Of a stretch of DNA of 39,750 bases, positions 8,403 to 15,544 are shown piece by piece; within the stretch, counting starts at the first letter, position 1; each line of letters opens with the position of its first letter. The notes beneath the pieces were generated by a model. The model saw only the letters and a list, made by a program, of their open reading frames with translations. It was not told where the DNA came from and made no database searches. This DNA is from Castellaniella sp034007085 (GTDB taxonomy: Bacteria; Pseudomonadota; Gammaproteobacteria; Burkholderiales; Burkholderiaceae_B): assembly GCF_034007085.1 (NCBI RefSeq), contig NZ_JAVERO010000010.1, positions 1 to 39,750 of the forward strand. The letters are read 5' to 3'. Both the position numbers and the translations under genes were made by a program.

Positions 8403-9239
8403 TTAGATCCAGTCCCGCCAGACCGGGACCAGGCCATCGGGCAGCGGTGGCACCCGGCCCAGTTCGGCGCGAGGAGTCCCTGGCGCGTGAAAATCCGAAC
8501 CGCGCGAGGCCTCGAAACCATAGGCCTGCGCCACACGGGCGTAATGATCGCACTGGGCTGGCGTATGGCCGCTGGAGACGACCTCCAGGCCGCTGCCGCC
8601 CAGGGCCTTGAATGCATCGAACAGTGCATCGAACTGCAGCGGTGTGTAGCGATAGCGCCCAGGGTGGGCAATCACGGCCTTGCCGCTGGCGGCACGGATC
8701 CAGGCCACGGCCGATTCCAGGCTGGGCCAGCGCGTCGGGACGAAGGCCCGCTTGCCCTCGCCCAGGTAACGGTCGAACGCCTGCTGCAAGGACTTGCAAT
8801 GCCCTTGTTCCAGCAGGTGGCGGGCGAAATGCACGCGGCTGATCAGATCCGGATTGTCCACATGCCGCAGGGCGCCTTCGTAGGCGCCGTCGATGCCGCA
8901 ATCCCGCAGCCGTTCGGCGATTTCGCCGGCCCGTTCGAAGCGGCTGCGGCGGATGCCGGCCAGGCCGGCGTTCAGGTCAGGCTGGTCCGGATCGATGTGC
9001 AGGCCCAGCACATGGATCGTGCGTTCGCAGAACGTGACGGAAATTTCCACCCCCGGGATGAAGCCCAGACCCAGTGCGCGCGCCGCCGCAGCCGCTTCCG
9101 CCAGACCGGACGTTTCGTCATGGTCGCTCAGCGACCACCAGTCCACGCCCTGCGCATGTGCGCGGGCAGCCACCTGGGCAGGCGGCAGGACGCCGTCGGA
9201 ACAGGATGAATGGCTGTGCAGGTCGATATTCAGGGACAT
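8403..9239 (-). CDS. PHP-domain phosphoesterase, RNase AM (YciV/TrpH) type
   Basis: The protein has 278 residues with the full set of PHP metal-binding motifs: DLHSHSSCSDG (His8, His10, Asp15), SLSDHDE, GVEIS, a central HFARHL, AHPGRY and a C-terminal GSDFHAPG. This pattern fits the YciV/TrpH family. The E. coli member is known as a 5'-3' exonuclease (RNase AM) that trims 5' ends of ribosomal RNA and also acts on short oligonucleotides and 3',5'-bisphosphate nucleotides. The start MSLNIDLHSHS is used; the open frame upstream overlaps the hydrolase gene and has no family similarity. The ribosome site is weak. It lies 52 nt downstream of the hydrolase gene and 27 nt upstream of greB. Confidence 0.9.
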   Translation of the reverse strand: MSLNIDLHSHSSCSDGVLPPAQVAARAHAQGVDWWSLSDHDETSGLAEAAAAARALGLGFIPGVEISVTFCERTIHVLGLHIDPDQPDLNAGLAGIRRSRFERAGEIAERLRDCGIDGAYEGALRHVDNPDLISRVHFARHLLEQGHCKSLQQAFDRYLGEGKRAFVPTRWPSLESAVAWIRAASGKAVIAHPGRYRYTPLQFDALFDAFKALGGSGLEVVSSGHTPAQCDHYARVAQAYGFEASRGSDFHAPGTPRAELGRVPPLPDGLVPVWRDWI

Positions 9240-9291
9240 GGCTTCGATGCGCCAGAGGCGCAGTCGGGGACGGCCTCGGGTCGCGGCAGGA

Positions 9292-10251
9292 TCAGGGGGC
9301 GAGCAGGAAATCGCGCACGGCGGCGATCTGCGCGTCCGTGCGCAAGGTGGGCGCATGCCCCACGCCATCGAATTCCACCAGACGCGCGCGCGGATTGCGT
9401 TCCGTCATGCGCCGCGCGGCATCCTGCGTCAGGATGTCGGACTGCGCGCCGCGCAGGATCAGGGATGGCACGGGCAGATGATCCCAGGCCTGCCACAGCA
9501 GGGCCTCGGCGGCGGTCGTGGCCTCGGGCGTCTGCAGGGCAAAAGGCTGGGCCAGGCGCAAGTCATAGTGCTTGATCCACTGTCCGTTCTGCTCGACGAA
9601 CACATGTTCGGTCAAGGCGCGCCAGCCGGCTGGATCATGCGGCCCGAAACCGGCGGATACGGTCCGCACATAGTCCACCGCCTGCTCGAACCGATCAAAG
9701 CGCAGTGCCTGGCCGACGTATGCGCCGATCCGCGCCAGGCCGCTCGCATCCAGTGCCGGTCCGATGTCATTGAACACCATGCGGCCCAGCGGTACGTCAG
9801 CCACCGCGCCCAGCCCCCCCGGCCCCCGCGCAGGACGCAAGGCGGGCGACATCGTCGCCATGCCCGCCAGCCCCAGGCCGATCAACCCGCCCATGGACGT
9901 GCCAACCCAGTCCAGGCGTGCTGGCCGCAAGCGGGCCAGCAGCGTCAGCATGTCGGCCACATATTGGGGAATCACGTAACCGTTGGGATCGATCAGCCAG
10001 TCCGAACGCCCGCGCCCGACGACATCCGGGCAGACCACCCGGTATTCCCGGTCGAGCGCGCACGCCAGCGGGTCGAAGTCCCGCCCGGTGCGGGTCAGCC
10101 CGTGCACACAGAGCAGGACCCGATCATTGTCCGGATCGCCCCATTCCCAATACGCCATGCGATGCAGGCCTGCCGGGCTGGCGCAGGTGACAAAATCCAG
10201 GCGGGGTTCGCCAGCCGGGCGGGTACGGGCGACGGGAGAAACGGAAGACAT
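9292..10251 (-). CDS. Alpha/beta-fold hydrolase
   Basis: This is a predicted cytoplasmic esterase/hydrolase of 319 residues with no signal peptide. The fold is clear: the oxyanion region LCVHGLTRTGRDFD, the nucleophile elbow GTSMGG (Ser119), an acid in LRGAQSDIL, and the catalytic His299 in DGVGHAPTL. The frame is open far upstream into lpd, but the ATG at 10251 has GAGG about 7-8 nt before it. A loop of roughly 15 residues (PALRPARGPGGLGAVADVPL) follows the nucleophile region and looks unlike the core fold. The substrate cannot be told. The gene follows the bkd operon after 97 nt on the same strand, so an involvement in acyl-ester breakdown is possible but unproven. Confidence 0.85.
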   Translation of the reverse strand: MSSVSPVARTRPAGEPRLDFVTCASPAGLHRMAYWEWGDPDNDRVLLCVHGLTRTGRDFDPLACALDREYRVVCPDVVGRGRSDWLIDPNGYVIPQYVADMLTLLARLRPARLDWVGTSMGGLIGLGLAGMATMSPALRPARGPGGLGAVADVPLGRMVFNDIGPALDASGLARIGAYVGQALRFDRFEQAVDYVRTVSAGFGPHDPAGWRALTEHVFVEQNGQWIKHYDLRLAQPFALQTPEATTAAEALLWQAWDHLPVPSLILRGAQSDILTQDAARRMTERNPRARLVEFDGVGHAPTLRTDAQIAAVRDFLLAP

Positions 10252-10281
10252 GACGGCACCTCGTGTCGGACGGACCCTGGT

Positions 10282-10287
10282 ATTTAA
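10282..10287 (-). promoter_or_regulatory. Possible -10 box of the hydrolase gene
   Basis: TTAAAT reads on the minus strand inside the motif GGTTAAATACC. The implied start near 10275 gives a 24-nt leader. No -35 box stands out. This is the only AT-rich stretch in the gap after lpd. Confidence 0.25.
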
Positions 10288-10299
10288 CCATGCCATGAC

Positions 10300-10323
10300 G
10301 CGGCAAGCCCCCAAGGCTGCCGC
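10300..10323 (-). terminator. Hairpin after lpd, possible end of the bkd transcript
   Basis: GCGGCAAGCC (10300-10309) pairs with GGCTGCCGC (10315-10323) with one bulged A and a 5-nt loop. It lies 26 nt after the lpd stop on the minus strand. No U-run follows, so it is either a weak or factor-dependent terminator, or a 3' stabilising hairpin. Confidence 0.4.
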
Positions 10324-10348
10324 GCCCGATGGCCCGGGCCTGCCCGGT

Positions 10349-11758
10349 TCAGACGTGCAGCGCCTGCCCCAGCGCCCGCAGGGCGGCTTCCTGGATCGCC
10401 TCGCCCTGGGTCGGATGCGCGTGGATCGTGTGGCCGACGTCCTCCAGCCGCGCGCCCATTTCGATGGACTGGCCAAAGGCGGCGGCGAATTCGGACACCC
10501 CCCGCCCCACGGCCTGCCAGCCCAGGATCAGGTGATTGTCGCGCCGTGCCACGACCCGCACGAAGCCGTCGGTGGATTCCAGCGTCAGCGCCCGGCCATT
10601 GGCCGCCAGCGGAAAAGACGCGTCGATGGCGTCGATGCCCGCCTGGGCCGCCTGCTGCGGCGACAGTCCTGCCGTGACGACTTCCGGATCGGTGAAACAC
10701 ACGGCCGGAATCGCCGCCGGCACGAAGCGCCGCGTCCGGCCGGCGATCTGCTCGGCCACGCATTCGCCCTGGGCCATGGCGCGATGCGCCAGCATGGGCT
10801 CGCCCGTCAGGTCGCCGATCGCCCAGACGCCGGTCATGGACGTACGGCAGCGATCGTCCACCCGGACGGCCAGGCCGTCCATGTCGAGCATCAGGGAACT
10901 GAGCCCGAACCCCCGGCTGCGGGGCTTGCGGCCGACGGCCACCAGCACCTGCTGGGCGGGCAGCACGTCCTCGGTCCGGCCCGACTGGACCCGCAGGCCC
11001 TTGCCGTCGTCAGTCAGGCCCAGGACCTGGGTCTGCACGTGCAGGCCCACGCCCAGGGCTTTCAGCGCAGTGTGCACCGGCTTGACCAGATCGGCATCAT
11101 AGGCCGGCAGGATGCGGTCCTGGGCCTCGATCACATCGACCTTCACGCCCAGTTTGCGATAGACCGTCCCCAGTTCCAGGCCGATGTAGCCGGCACCGAC
11201 GATGGCCAGGGATTTGGGCAGCTTTTTGGGTGCCAGGGCCTCGGTCGAGGAAATCACCGGGCCGCCGAAAGGCATGAAAGGCAGCGCGGCCGGTTCCGAC
11301 CCAGTGGCCAGCAGCAGGTGTTCGCAGCGGATGCGCTGGGGCGCGCCGGCCTTGCCTTTGGCGACCGGATCGACATCCACGGTCTTGCCATCGACGATCC
11401 GCGCCCAGCCCTGGACGACCGTGACCTTGTGCTTTTTCAGCAGCGCGCCGACGCCTGCGGTCAGTTTCTTGACGATGCCGTCCTTCCAGGCAATGCTGCG
11501 CGCCAGATCGAGTTCGGGCGGCTGGACGCGGATGCCCAGCGCTGCATCAGCGGCATGGCCCTGCAGCGCGTGAAACTGTTCGGCCACGTGGATCAGCGCC
11601 TTGGAAGGAATGCAGCCGATGTTCAGGCAGGTGCCGCCCAGGGCGGCGCCTTCGACCAGCACGGTGGGGATGCCCAGCTGGCCGGCACGGATGGCCGCCA
11701 CGTAGCCGCCAGGGCCGCCGCCGATGATGAGCAAGGTGGTATTGAGGGGATTGGCCAT
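10349..11758 (-). CDS. lpdA: Dihydrolipoyl dehydrogenase (E3 of the branched-chain 2-oxoacid complex)
   Basis: E3 reoxidises the dihydrolipoyl group of E2 with FAD and NAD+. The protein has 469 residues. The FAD motif IIGGGPGGYVAA is at the N-terminus, the redox disulfide is Cys44/Cys49 in GGTCLNIGCIPS, the NAD motif is IVGAGYIGLELG, and the C-terminal HAHPT holds the His that works with the disulfide. The start MANPLNTTLLI has GGAG about 10 nt before it, overlapping the end of the E2 gene, whose stop lies only 5 nt upstream; translation is probably coupled. As the fourth gene of the bkd operon it is likely the dedicated E3 (LpdV type). A genome usually has further E3 copies for the pyruvate and 2-oxoglutarate complexes. 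Confidence 0.95.
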   Translation of the reverse strand: MANPLNTTLLIIGGGPGGYVAAIRAGQLGIPTVLVEGAALGGTCLNIGCIPSKALIHVAEQFHALQGHAADAALGIRVQPPELDLARSIAWKDGIVKKLTAGVGALLKKHKVTVVQGWARIVDGKTVDVDPVAKGKAGAPQRIRCEHLLLATGSEPAALPFMPFGGPVISSTEALAPKKLPKSLAIVGAGYIGLELGTVYRKLGVKVDVIEAQDRILPAYDADLVKPVHTALKALGVGLHVQTQVLGLTDDGKGLRVQSGRTEDVLPAQQVLVAVGRKPRSRGFGLSSLMLDMDGLAVRVDDRCRTSMTGVWAIGDLTGEPMLAHRAMAQGECVAEQIAGRTRRFVPAAIPAVCFTDPEVVTAGLSPQQAAQAGIDAIDASFPLAANGRALTLESTDGFVRVVARRDNHLILGWQAVGRGVSEFAAAFGQSIEMGARLEDVGHTIHAHPTQGEAIQEAALRALGQALHV

Positions 11759-11763
11759 GCTGC

Positions 11764-13089
11764 TTACTCCACGAACAGGAGCGCCGGGCACTCCAGATAG
11801 CGCCGGATGCACTGGATGAACTCGGCGGCATGCATGCCGTCGACCACACGATGATCGAAGGACGAGGACAGGTTCATGAGCTTGCGCGCCACGACCCGGC
11901 CTTCCTGGAACACGGGGCGTTCGACCACGCGGTTGACGCCGACGATGGCGACTTCCGGATGATTGATGACCGGGGTGGACACGATGCCTCCGAGCGCCCC
12001 CAGGCTGGTCAGGGTGATGGTCGAGCCGGTCAGTTCGTCACGTGCCGCCTTGCCCTGGCGGGCGGCCTCGGCCAGGCGCGCGACCTCGGCCGCGCAGGAC
12101 CAGAGATCCAGGGTTTCGGCGTGATGCAGCACCGGCACCATCAGGCCCGACGGGGTCTGCGCCGCCACGCCCAGATGCACGGCCCCGTACTGGGTCACCA
12201 CGCCGGCCTCATCGTCGTAGCGGGCATTGATCTGCGGAAATTCGCGCAAGGCCAGCACCATGGCACGCGCCAGGAAAGGCAGCAGGGTCAGCTTGCCGCG
12301 TGCCGCGCTGTGCACGGCATTCAGGCGCGCCCGCAGCGATTCCAGTTCGGTCACGTCGATTTCCTCGACATAGGTGAAATGCGGGATGCGACGTTTGGAT
12401 TCCTGCATTTTCTGCGCGATCTTGCGCCGCAGGCCGATGACGGGGACTTCGGTTTCCTGGTGCTGGGCCGCGTAGAGCGACCCGGTGGTGCGATTGGACG
12501 TTGCATTGCGGTCACGCGCCAGCCAGGCATCCAGGTCGCCGTGCGTGATCCGCCCCGCAGGGCCGGTACCAGGGACATATTGCAGGGTGATGCCCAGGTC
12601 CCAGGCCCGGCGGCGCACAGCCGGCGAGGCCAGCGGACGCTGGCCTTCGGGGCGGGCCGGCGCATGCGAGGCGGCGTGCGGCATCGCCCCGCCAGACGCG
12701 GCGGCCGGCGCCGGAGCGGGTTCGATGGCTGCCGCAGCGACGGGCTGGGGCGCGGCGGGCGCGGGCGCTGGTTCGACGGGTGCCGCAGCGGCGGGCGCAG
12801 GTGCCGCCGCGCGCGATGTCGATCCCACCGTGGCTTCGTTGCCCTCGCCTTGGACTTCCAGGCGGATGAGTTCCGAACCCACCGCCATGACGTCGCCGAC
12901 CTTGCCGCCCAGCGACATGACGCGCCCATGCACCGGGGACGGCACCTGAACGGTGGCCTTGTCGGTCATGACGTCGGCCAGGATCTGGTCCTCGACCACG
13001 GCATCGCCCGCCTGGACATGCCATTCGACCAGTTCGACTTCTGCGATGCCTTCGCCGATGTCCGGCATCTTGATGATGTGGATACCCAT
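11764..13089 (-). CDS. bkdB: Branched-chain 2-oxoacid dehydrogenase E2, dihydrolipoyl transacylase
   Basis: E2 is the core of the complex and transfers the acyl group from E1 to CoA. The protein has 441 residues with a single lipoyl domain (residues about 1-80; lipoyl Lys44 in MTDKATVQVPS), an Ala/Pro-rich flexible linker (about 85-155), a peripheral-subunit-binding domain (ASPAVRRRAWDLGI to DLDAWL), a second linker, and the catalytic domain ending with DHRVVDG (His413, Asp417). The ATG at 13089 overlaps the TAA stop of the E1 beta gene by one base. The domain layout with a single lipoyl domain and the gene order fit a BCKDH E2 better than a pyruvate dehydrogenase E2, but the substrate assignment comes from family and context. 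Confidence 0.92.
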   Translation of the reverse strand: MGIHIIKMPDIGEGIAEVELVEWHVQAGDAVVEDQILADVMTDKATVQVPSPVHGRVMSLGGKVGDVMAVGSELIRLEVQGEGNEATVGSTSRAAAPAPAAAAPVEPAPAPAAPQPVAAAAIEPAPAPAAASGGAMPHAASHAPARPEGQRPLASPAVRRRAWDLGITLQYVPGTGPAGRITHGDLDAWLARDRNATSNRTTGSLYAAQHQETEVPVIGLRRKIAQKMQESKRRIPHFTYVEEIDVTELESLRARLNAVHSAARGKLTLLPFLARAMVLALREFPQINARYDDEAGVVTQYGAVHLGVAAQTPSGLMVPVLHHAETLDLWSCAAEVARLAEAARQGKAARDELTGSTITLTSLGALGGIVSTPVINHPEVAIVGVNRVVERPVFQEGRVVARKLMNLSSSFDHRVVDGMHAAEFIQCIRRYLECPALLFVE

Positions 13090-14126
13090 TATGCCTCCCG
13101 GAACACGCGCTTGAACGCCTCCGCGACCCGCTTGGGGCCGGGAAAGTAAGCCCATTCATGCGAATGGGGATACGGCGTGTCCCACCCCGTGATGCGTTCC
13201 ACGGGGGCCTCCAGATGATAGAAACAGTGTTCCTGGACCAGGGCGCACAGTTCGGCGCCGAAACCGCTGGTGCGGGTGGCCTCGTGCAGCACCACGCAGC
13301 GGCCGGTCTTGCGCACCGAATTCAGGATGGCATCCAGGTCCAGCGGCCAGAGGCTGCGCAGATCGAGGATATCGGCCTCGATGCCGGCCTCGCGGGCCGC
13401 GACCTCGGCCACGTACACCATGGTGCCGTAGGTCAGCACGGTCAGTTCCCGGCCTTCGCGGTACAGCGCGGCCGAATCCAGCGGCACGGTGTAGTAGCCT
13501 TCGGGCACATTGCCCAGCGGGTGCTTGGACCAGGGGACGACCGGCTGGTCGTGGTGACCGTCGAACGGACCGTTGTACAGGCGCTTGGGTTCCAGGAAGA
13601 TGACCGGATCATCATTTTCGATGGAACTGATCAGCAGGCCCTTGGCGTCATAGGGGTTGGACGGCATGACGGTGCGCAGGCCGGCCACGTGCGTGAACAG
13701 GGCTTCGGGGCTCTGGCTGTGGGTCTGGCCGCCGAAGATCCCGCCGCCGCAGGGCATGCGGATGGTCAGCGGCGCGGTGTAGCCGCCCGCCGAGCGGTAG
13801 CGCAGGCGCGCGGCTTCGGAAAAGATCTGATCGGCGGCCGGATAGAAATAATCGGCAAACTGGATTTCGACCACCGGCCTCAGGCCATAGGCCCCCATGC
13901 CGATGGCCGCCGCCACGATGCCGCTTTCGGAAATCGGCGCATCGAACACGCGCGCGGCGCCATATTTGGCCTGCAGGCCTTCCGTGCAGCGGAATACGCC
14001 GCCAAAATAGCCCACGTCTTCGCCAAACACGACGACGTTGTCGTCCCGTTCCAGCATGACGTCCATGGCCGAACGCAGGGCCTGGATCATCGTCATGGGA
14101 CGGGTCTTGGTTTTTTCCTGTGCCAT
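13089..14126 (-). CDS. bkdA2: Branched-chain 2-oxoacid dehydrogenase E1 beta subunit
   Basis: This is the beta chain of the alpha2-beta2 thiamine-diphosphate decarboxylase of branched-chain amino acid breakdown. The protein has 345 residues. Characteristic stretches are VFGEDVGYFGGVFRCTEGL, the active-site region FDAPISESGIVAAAIGMG, EIQFADYFYPAADQI, RMPCGGGIFGGQTHSQSPE and the C-terminal TGWDTPYPH. The ATG at 14126 is used, with the G-rich GGGGGT about 6 nt before the overlap region as a possible ribosome site. A GTG two codons upstream (14132) overlaps the E1 alpha stop as GTGA and is an equally good alternative. The one-base overlap with E2 and the short overlap with E1 alpha point to tight translational coupling. 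Confidence 0.94.
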   Translation of the reverse strand: MAQEKTKTRPMTMIQALRSAMDVMLERDDNVVVFGEDVGYFGGVFRCTEGLQAKYGAARVFDAPISESGIVAAAIGMGAYGLRPVVEIQFADYFYPAADQIFSEAARLRYRSAGGYTAPLTIRMPCGGGIFGGQTHSQSPEALFTHVAGLRTVMPSNPYDAKGLLISSIENDDPVIFLEPKRLYNGPFDGHHDQPVVPWSKHPLGNVPEGYYTVPLDSAALYREGRELTVLTYGTMVYVAEVAAREAGIEADILDLRSLWPLDLDAILNSVRKTGRCVVLHEATRTSGFGAELCALVQEHCFYHLEAPVERITGWDTPYPHSHEWAYFPGPKRVAEAFKRVFREA

Positions 14127-14128
14127 GC

Positions 14129-15361
14129 TCACACCCCCAGTTCCTGGCGCTGCCGGCGCAAGTGGACCGGCATGTCCTTGTATACGTCTTCGAACATGGT
14201 CGCTACGCTGCTGGTGCGCCCCGTGGCCAACGTGCCGTGGGATTCGGCCTTTTTCTGGGCGGCGACGATTTCGGCCTCGCAGGATTTCTGCAATTCCTGG
14301 TGTTCTTTTTCAGACCAGATCCCACGCTTGATCATGTGGTCCTTCAAGCGCACGATCGGATCGCCCAACGGGAAGCGCGACCAGTCATCGGCCGGCCGGT
14401 ACTTGGACGGATCATCGGATGTGGAATGCGGCCCGGCCCGGTAGCTGATCCATTCGATCAGGGTGGCGCCATGGTTGTTGCGCGCCCGTTCGGCGGCCCA
14501 GCGGGACACGGCGTAGACGGCCAGGAAATCATTGCCGTCCACCCGCAGCGAGGCCACGTTCGAACCGATGCCGCGCGCCGCCAGCGTGATGCCCTCGCCC
14601 CCCGCAACGGACTGGAAGGTGGAAATCGCCCACTGGTTGTTGATCACGTTGAGGATCACCGGTGCCCGATACACGTGCGCGAACAGCAGCGCCGTCTGGT
14701 AGTCCGATTCGGCCGTGGCGCCATCGCCGATCCAGCCGCAGGCGATGCGGGTATCGCCCTTGATGGCCGATGCCATGGCCCAGCCCACCGCCTGGGGCAT
14801 CTGTGTACCCAGATTGCCCGACAGGGTGAAAAAGCCTTTTTCCGGCACCGAATACAGCACCGGCAGCTGGCGGCCCTTGAGCGGGTCCTGATCGTTGGAA
14901 AAGATCTGGCACATCATGTCGAACAGGGGGTAGTCCTGCGCGATGAGCAGACCCTGCTGGCGATAGGACGGAAAATGCATGTCGCCATCGCGCAGTGCCA
15001 GCGACTGGCCGATGGCAATGGCTTCTTCCCCCAGGCACTGCATGTAGAAAGACGTCTTTTTCTGCCGCTGGGCGATGACCATGCGCGCATCGAAGATCCG
15101 CGTCGTCACCATGGCGCGCAGGCCACGGCGCAGCAATTCGTCGTCGGGCGGGTCTTCGGCCCATGGGCCCTGGGCATCGCCCTGGTCATCGAGCACGCGG
15201 ATCAGCCCCATGGCCAGGTCGCGGGTGTCGTAGGGCGCAATGTCGATGGGGGGTTTGCGCGCCGCCCCGGCGGGCTGCAGGCGCAGATAGGAAAAGTCGG
15301 TCGCCTGACCGGGACGCCCCGAGGGTTCGGGCACGTAGAACTTCAGCGGTGTCTGTGTCAT
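14129..15361 (-). CDS. bkdA1: Branched-chain 2-oxoacid dehydrogenase E1 alpha subunit
   Basis: The alpha chain binds thiamine diphosphate and decarboxylates the 2-oxoacids of valine, leucine and isoleucine. The protein has 410 residues, matching the bacterial BkdA1 type, which has a longer N-terminus than pyruvate dehydrogenase E1 alpha. The N-terminal YVPEPSGRPG is typical. The ThDP motif begins with GDGATAESD and ends with NNQWAIST; the loop SYRAGPHSTSDDPSKYR holds the conserved serines and His near the active site. It is the first gene of the minus-strand operon bkdA1-bkdA2-bkdB-lpd. No Shine-Dalgarno sequence is visible; instead an A/T hairpin lies just before the start. No BkdR-type (Lrp family) regulator is encoded next to it. 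Confidence 0.95.
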   Translation of the reverse strand: MTQTPLKFYVPEPSGRPGQATDFSYLRLQPAGAARKPPIDIAPYDTRDLAMGLIRVLDDQGDAQGPWAEDPPDDELLRRGLRAMVTTRIFDARMVIAQRQKKTSFYMQCLGEEAIAIGQSLALRDGDMHFPSYRQQGLLIAQDYPLFDMMCQIFSNDQDPLKGRQLPVLYSVPEKGFFTLSGNLGTQMPQAVGWAMASAIKGDTRIACGWIGDGATAESDYQTALLFAHVYRAPVILNVINNQWAISTFQSVAGGEGITLAARGIGSNVASLRVDGNDFLAVYAVSRWAAERARNNHGATLIEWISYRAGPHSTSDDPSKYRPADDWSRFPLGDPIVRLKDHMIKRGIWSEKEHQELQKSCEAEIVAAQKKAESHGTLATGRTSSVATMFEDVYKDMPVHLRRQRQELGV

Positions 15362-15367
15362 GGTCGC

Positions 15368-15386
15368 AAAAATCTTTTGGATTTTT
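15368..15386 (-). promoter_or_regulatory. A/T hairpin directly before the bkdA1 start
   Basis: AAAAATC (15368-15374) and GATTTTT (15380-15386) form a perfect 7-bp inverted repeat with a 5-nt loop. In the minus-strand mRNA it would end 6 nt before the bkdA1 ATG, where a ribosome site would be expected. It could be an mRNA structure that limits initiation, or a DNA site for a dimeric regulator. Seen by eye; the function is inference. Confidence 0.4.
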
Positions 15387-15501
15387 CACAAGCCCATTGG
15401 ACCCCCCGAATGCCGGGTGCTGTCGCAAGGACCACAGTCGTCTTGTGGACGGCTGCCGGATCATCGCCGATCCCGCGCATGGGCGCAAGACCGCGAAAAC
15501 C

Positions 15502-15531
15502 ATTAGAGATGCCCTGGACAAGCCGGGTAAA
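15502..15531 (-). promoter_or_regulatory. Candidate bkd operon promoter
   Basis: On the minus strand TTTACC (15531-15526) and TCTAAT (15507-15502) are 18 bp apart, in the 183-bp gap between comEC and bkdA1. Transcription would start near 15495 and give a leader of about 134 nt that ends with the A/T hairpin. Confidence 0.3.
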
Positions 15532-15544
15532 AAGCAGCGCATCC

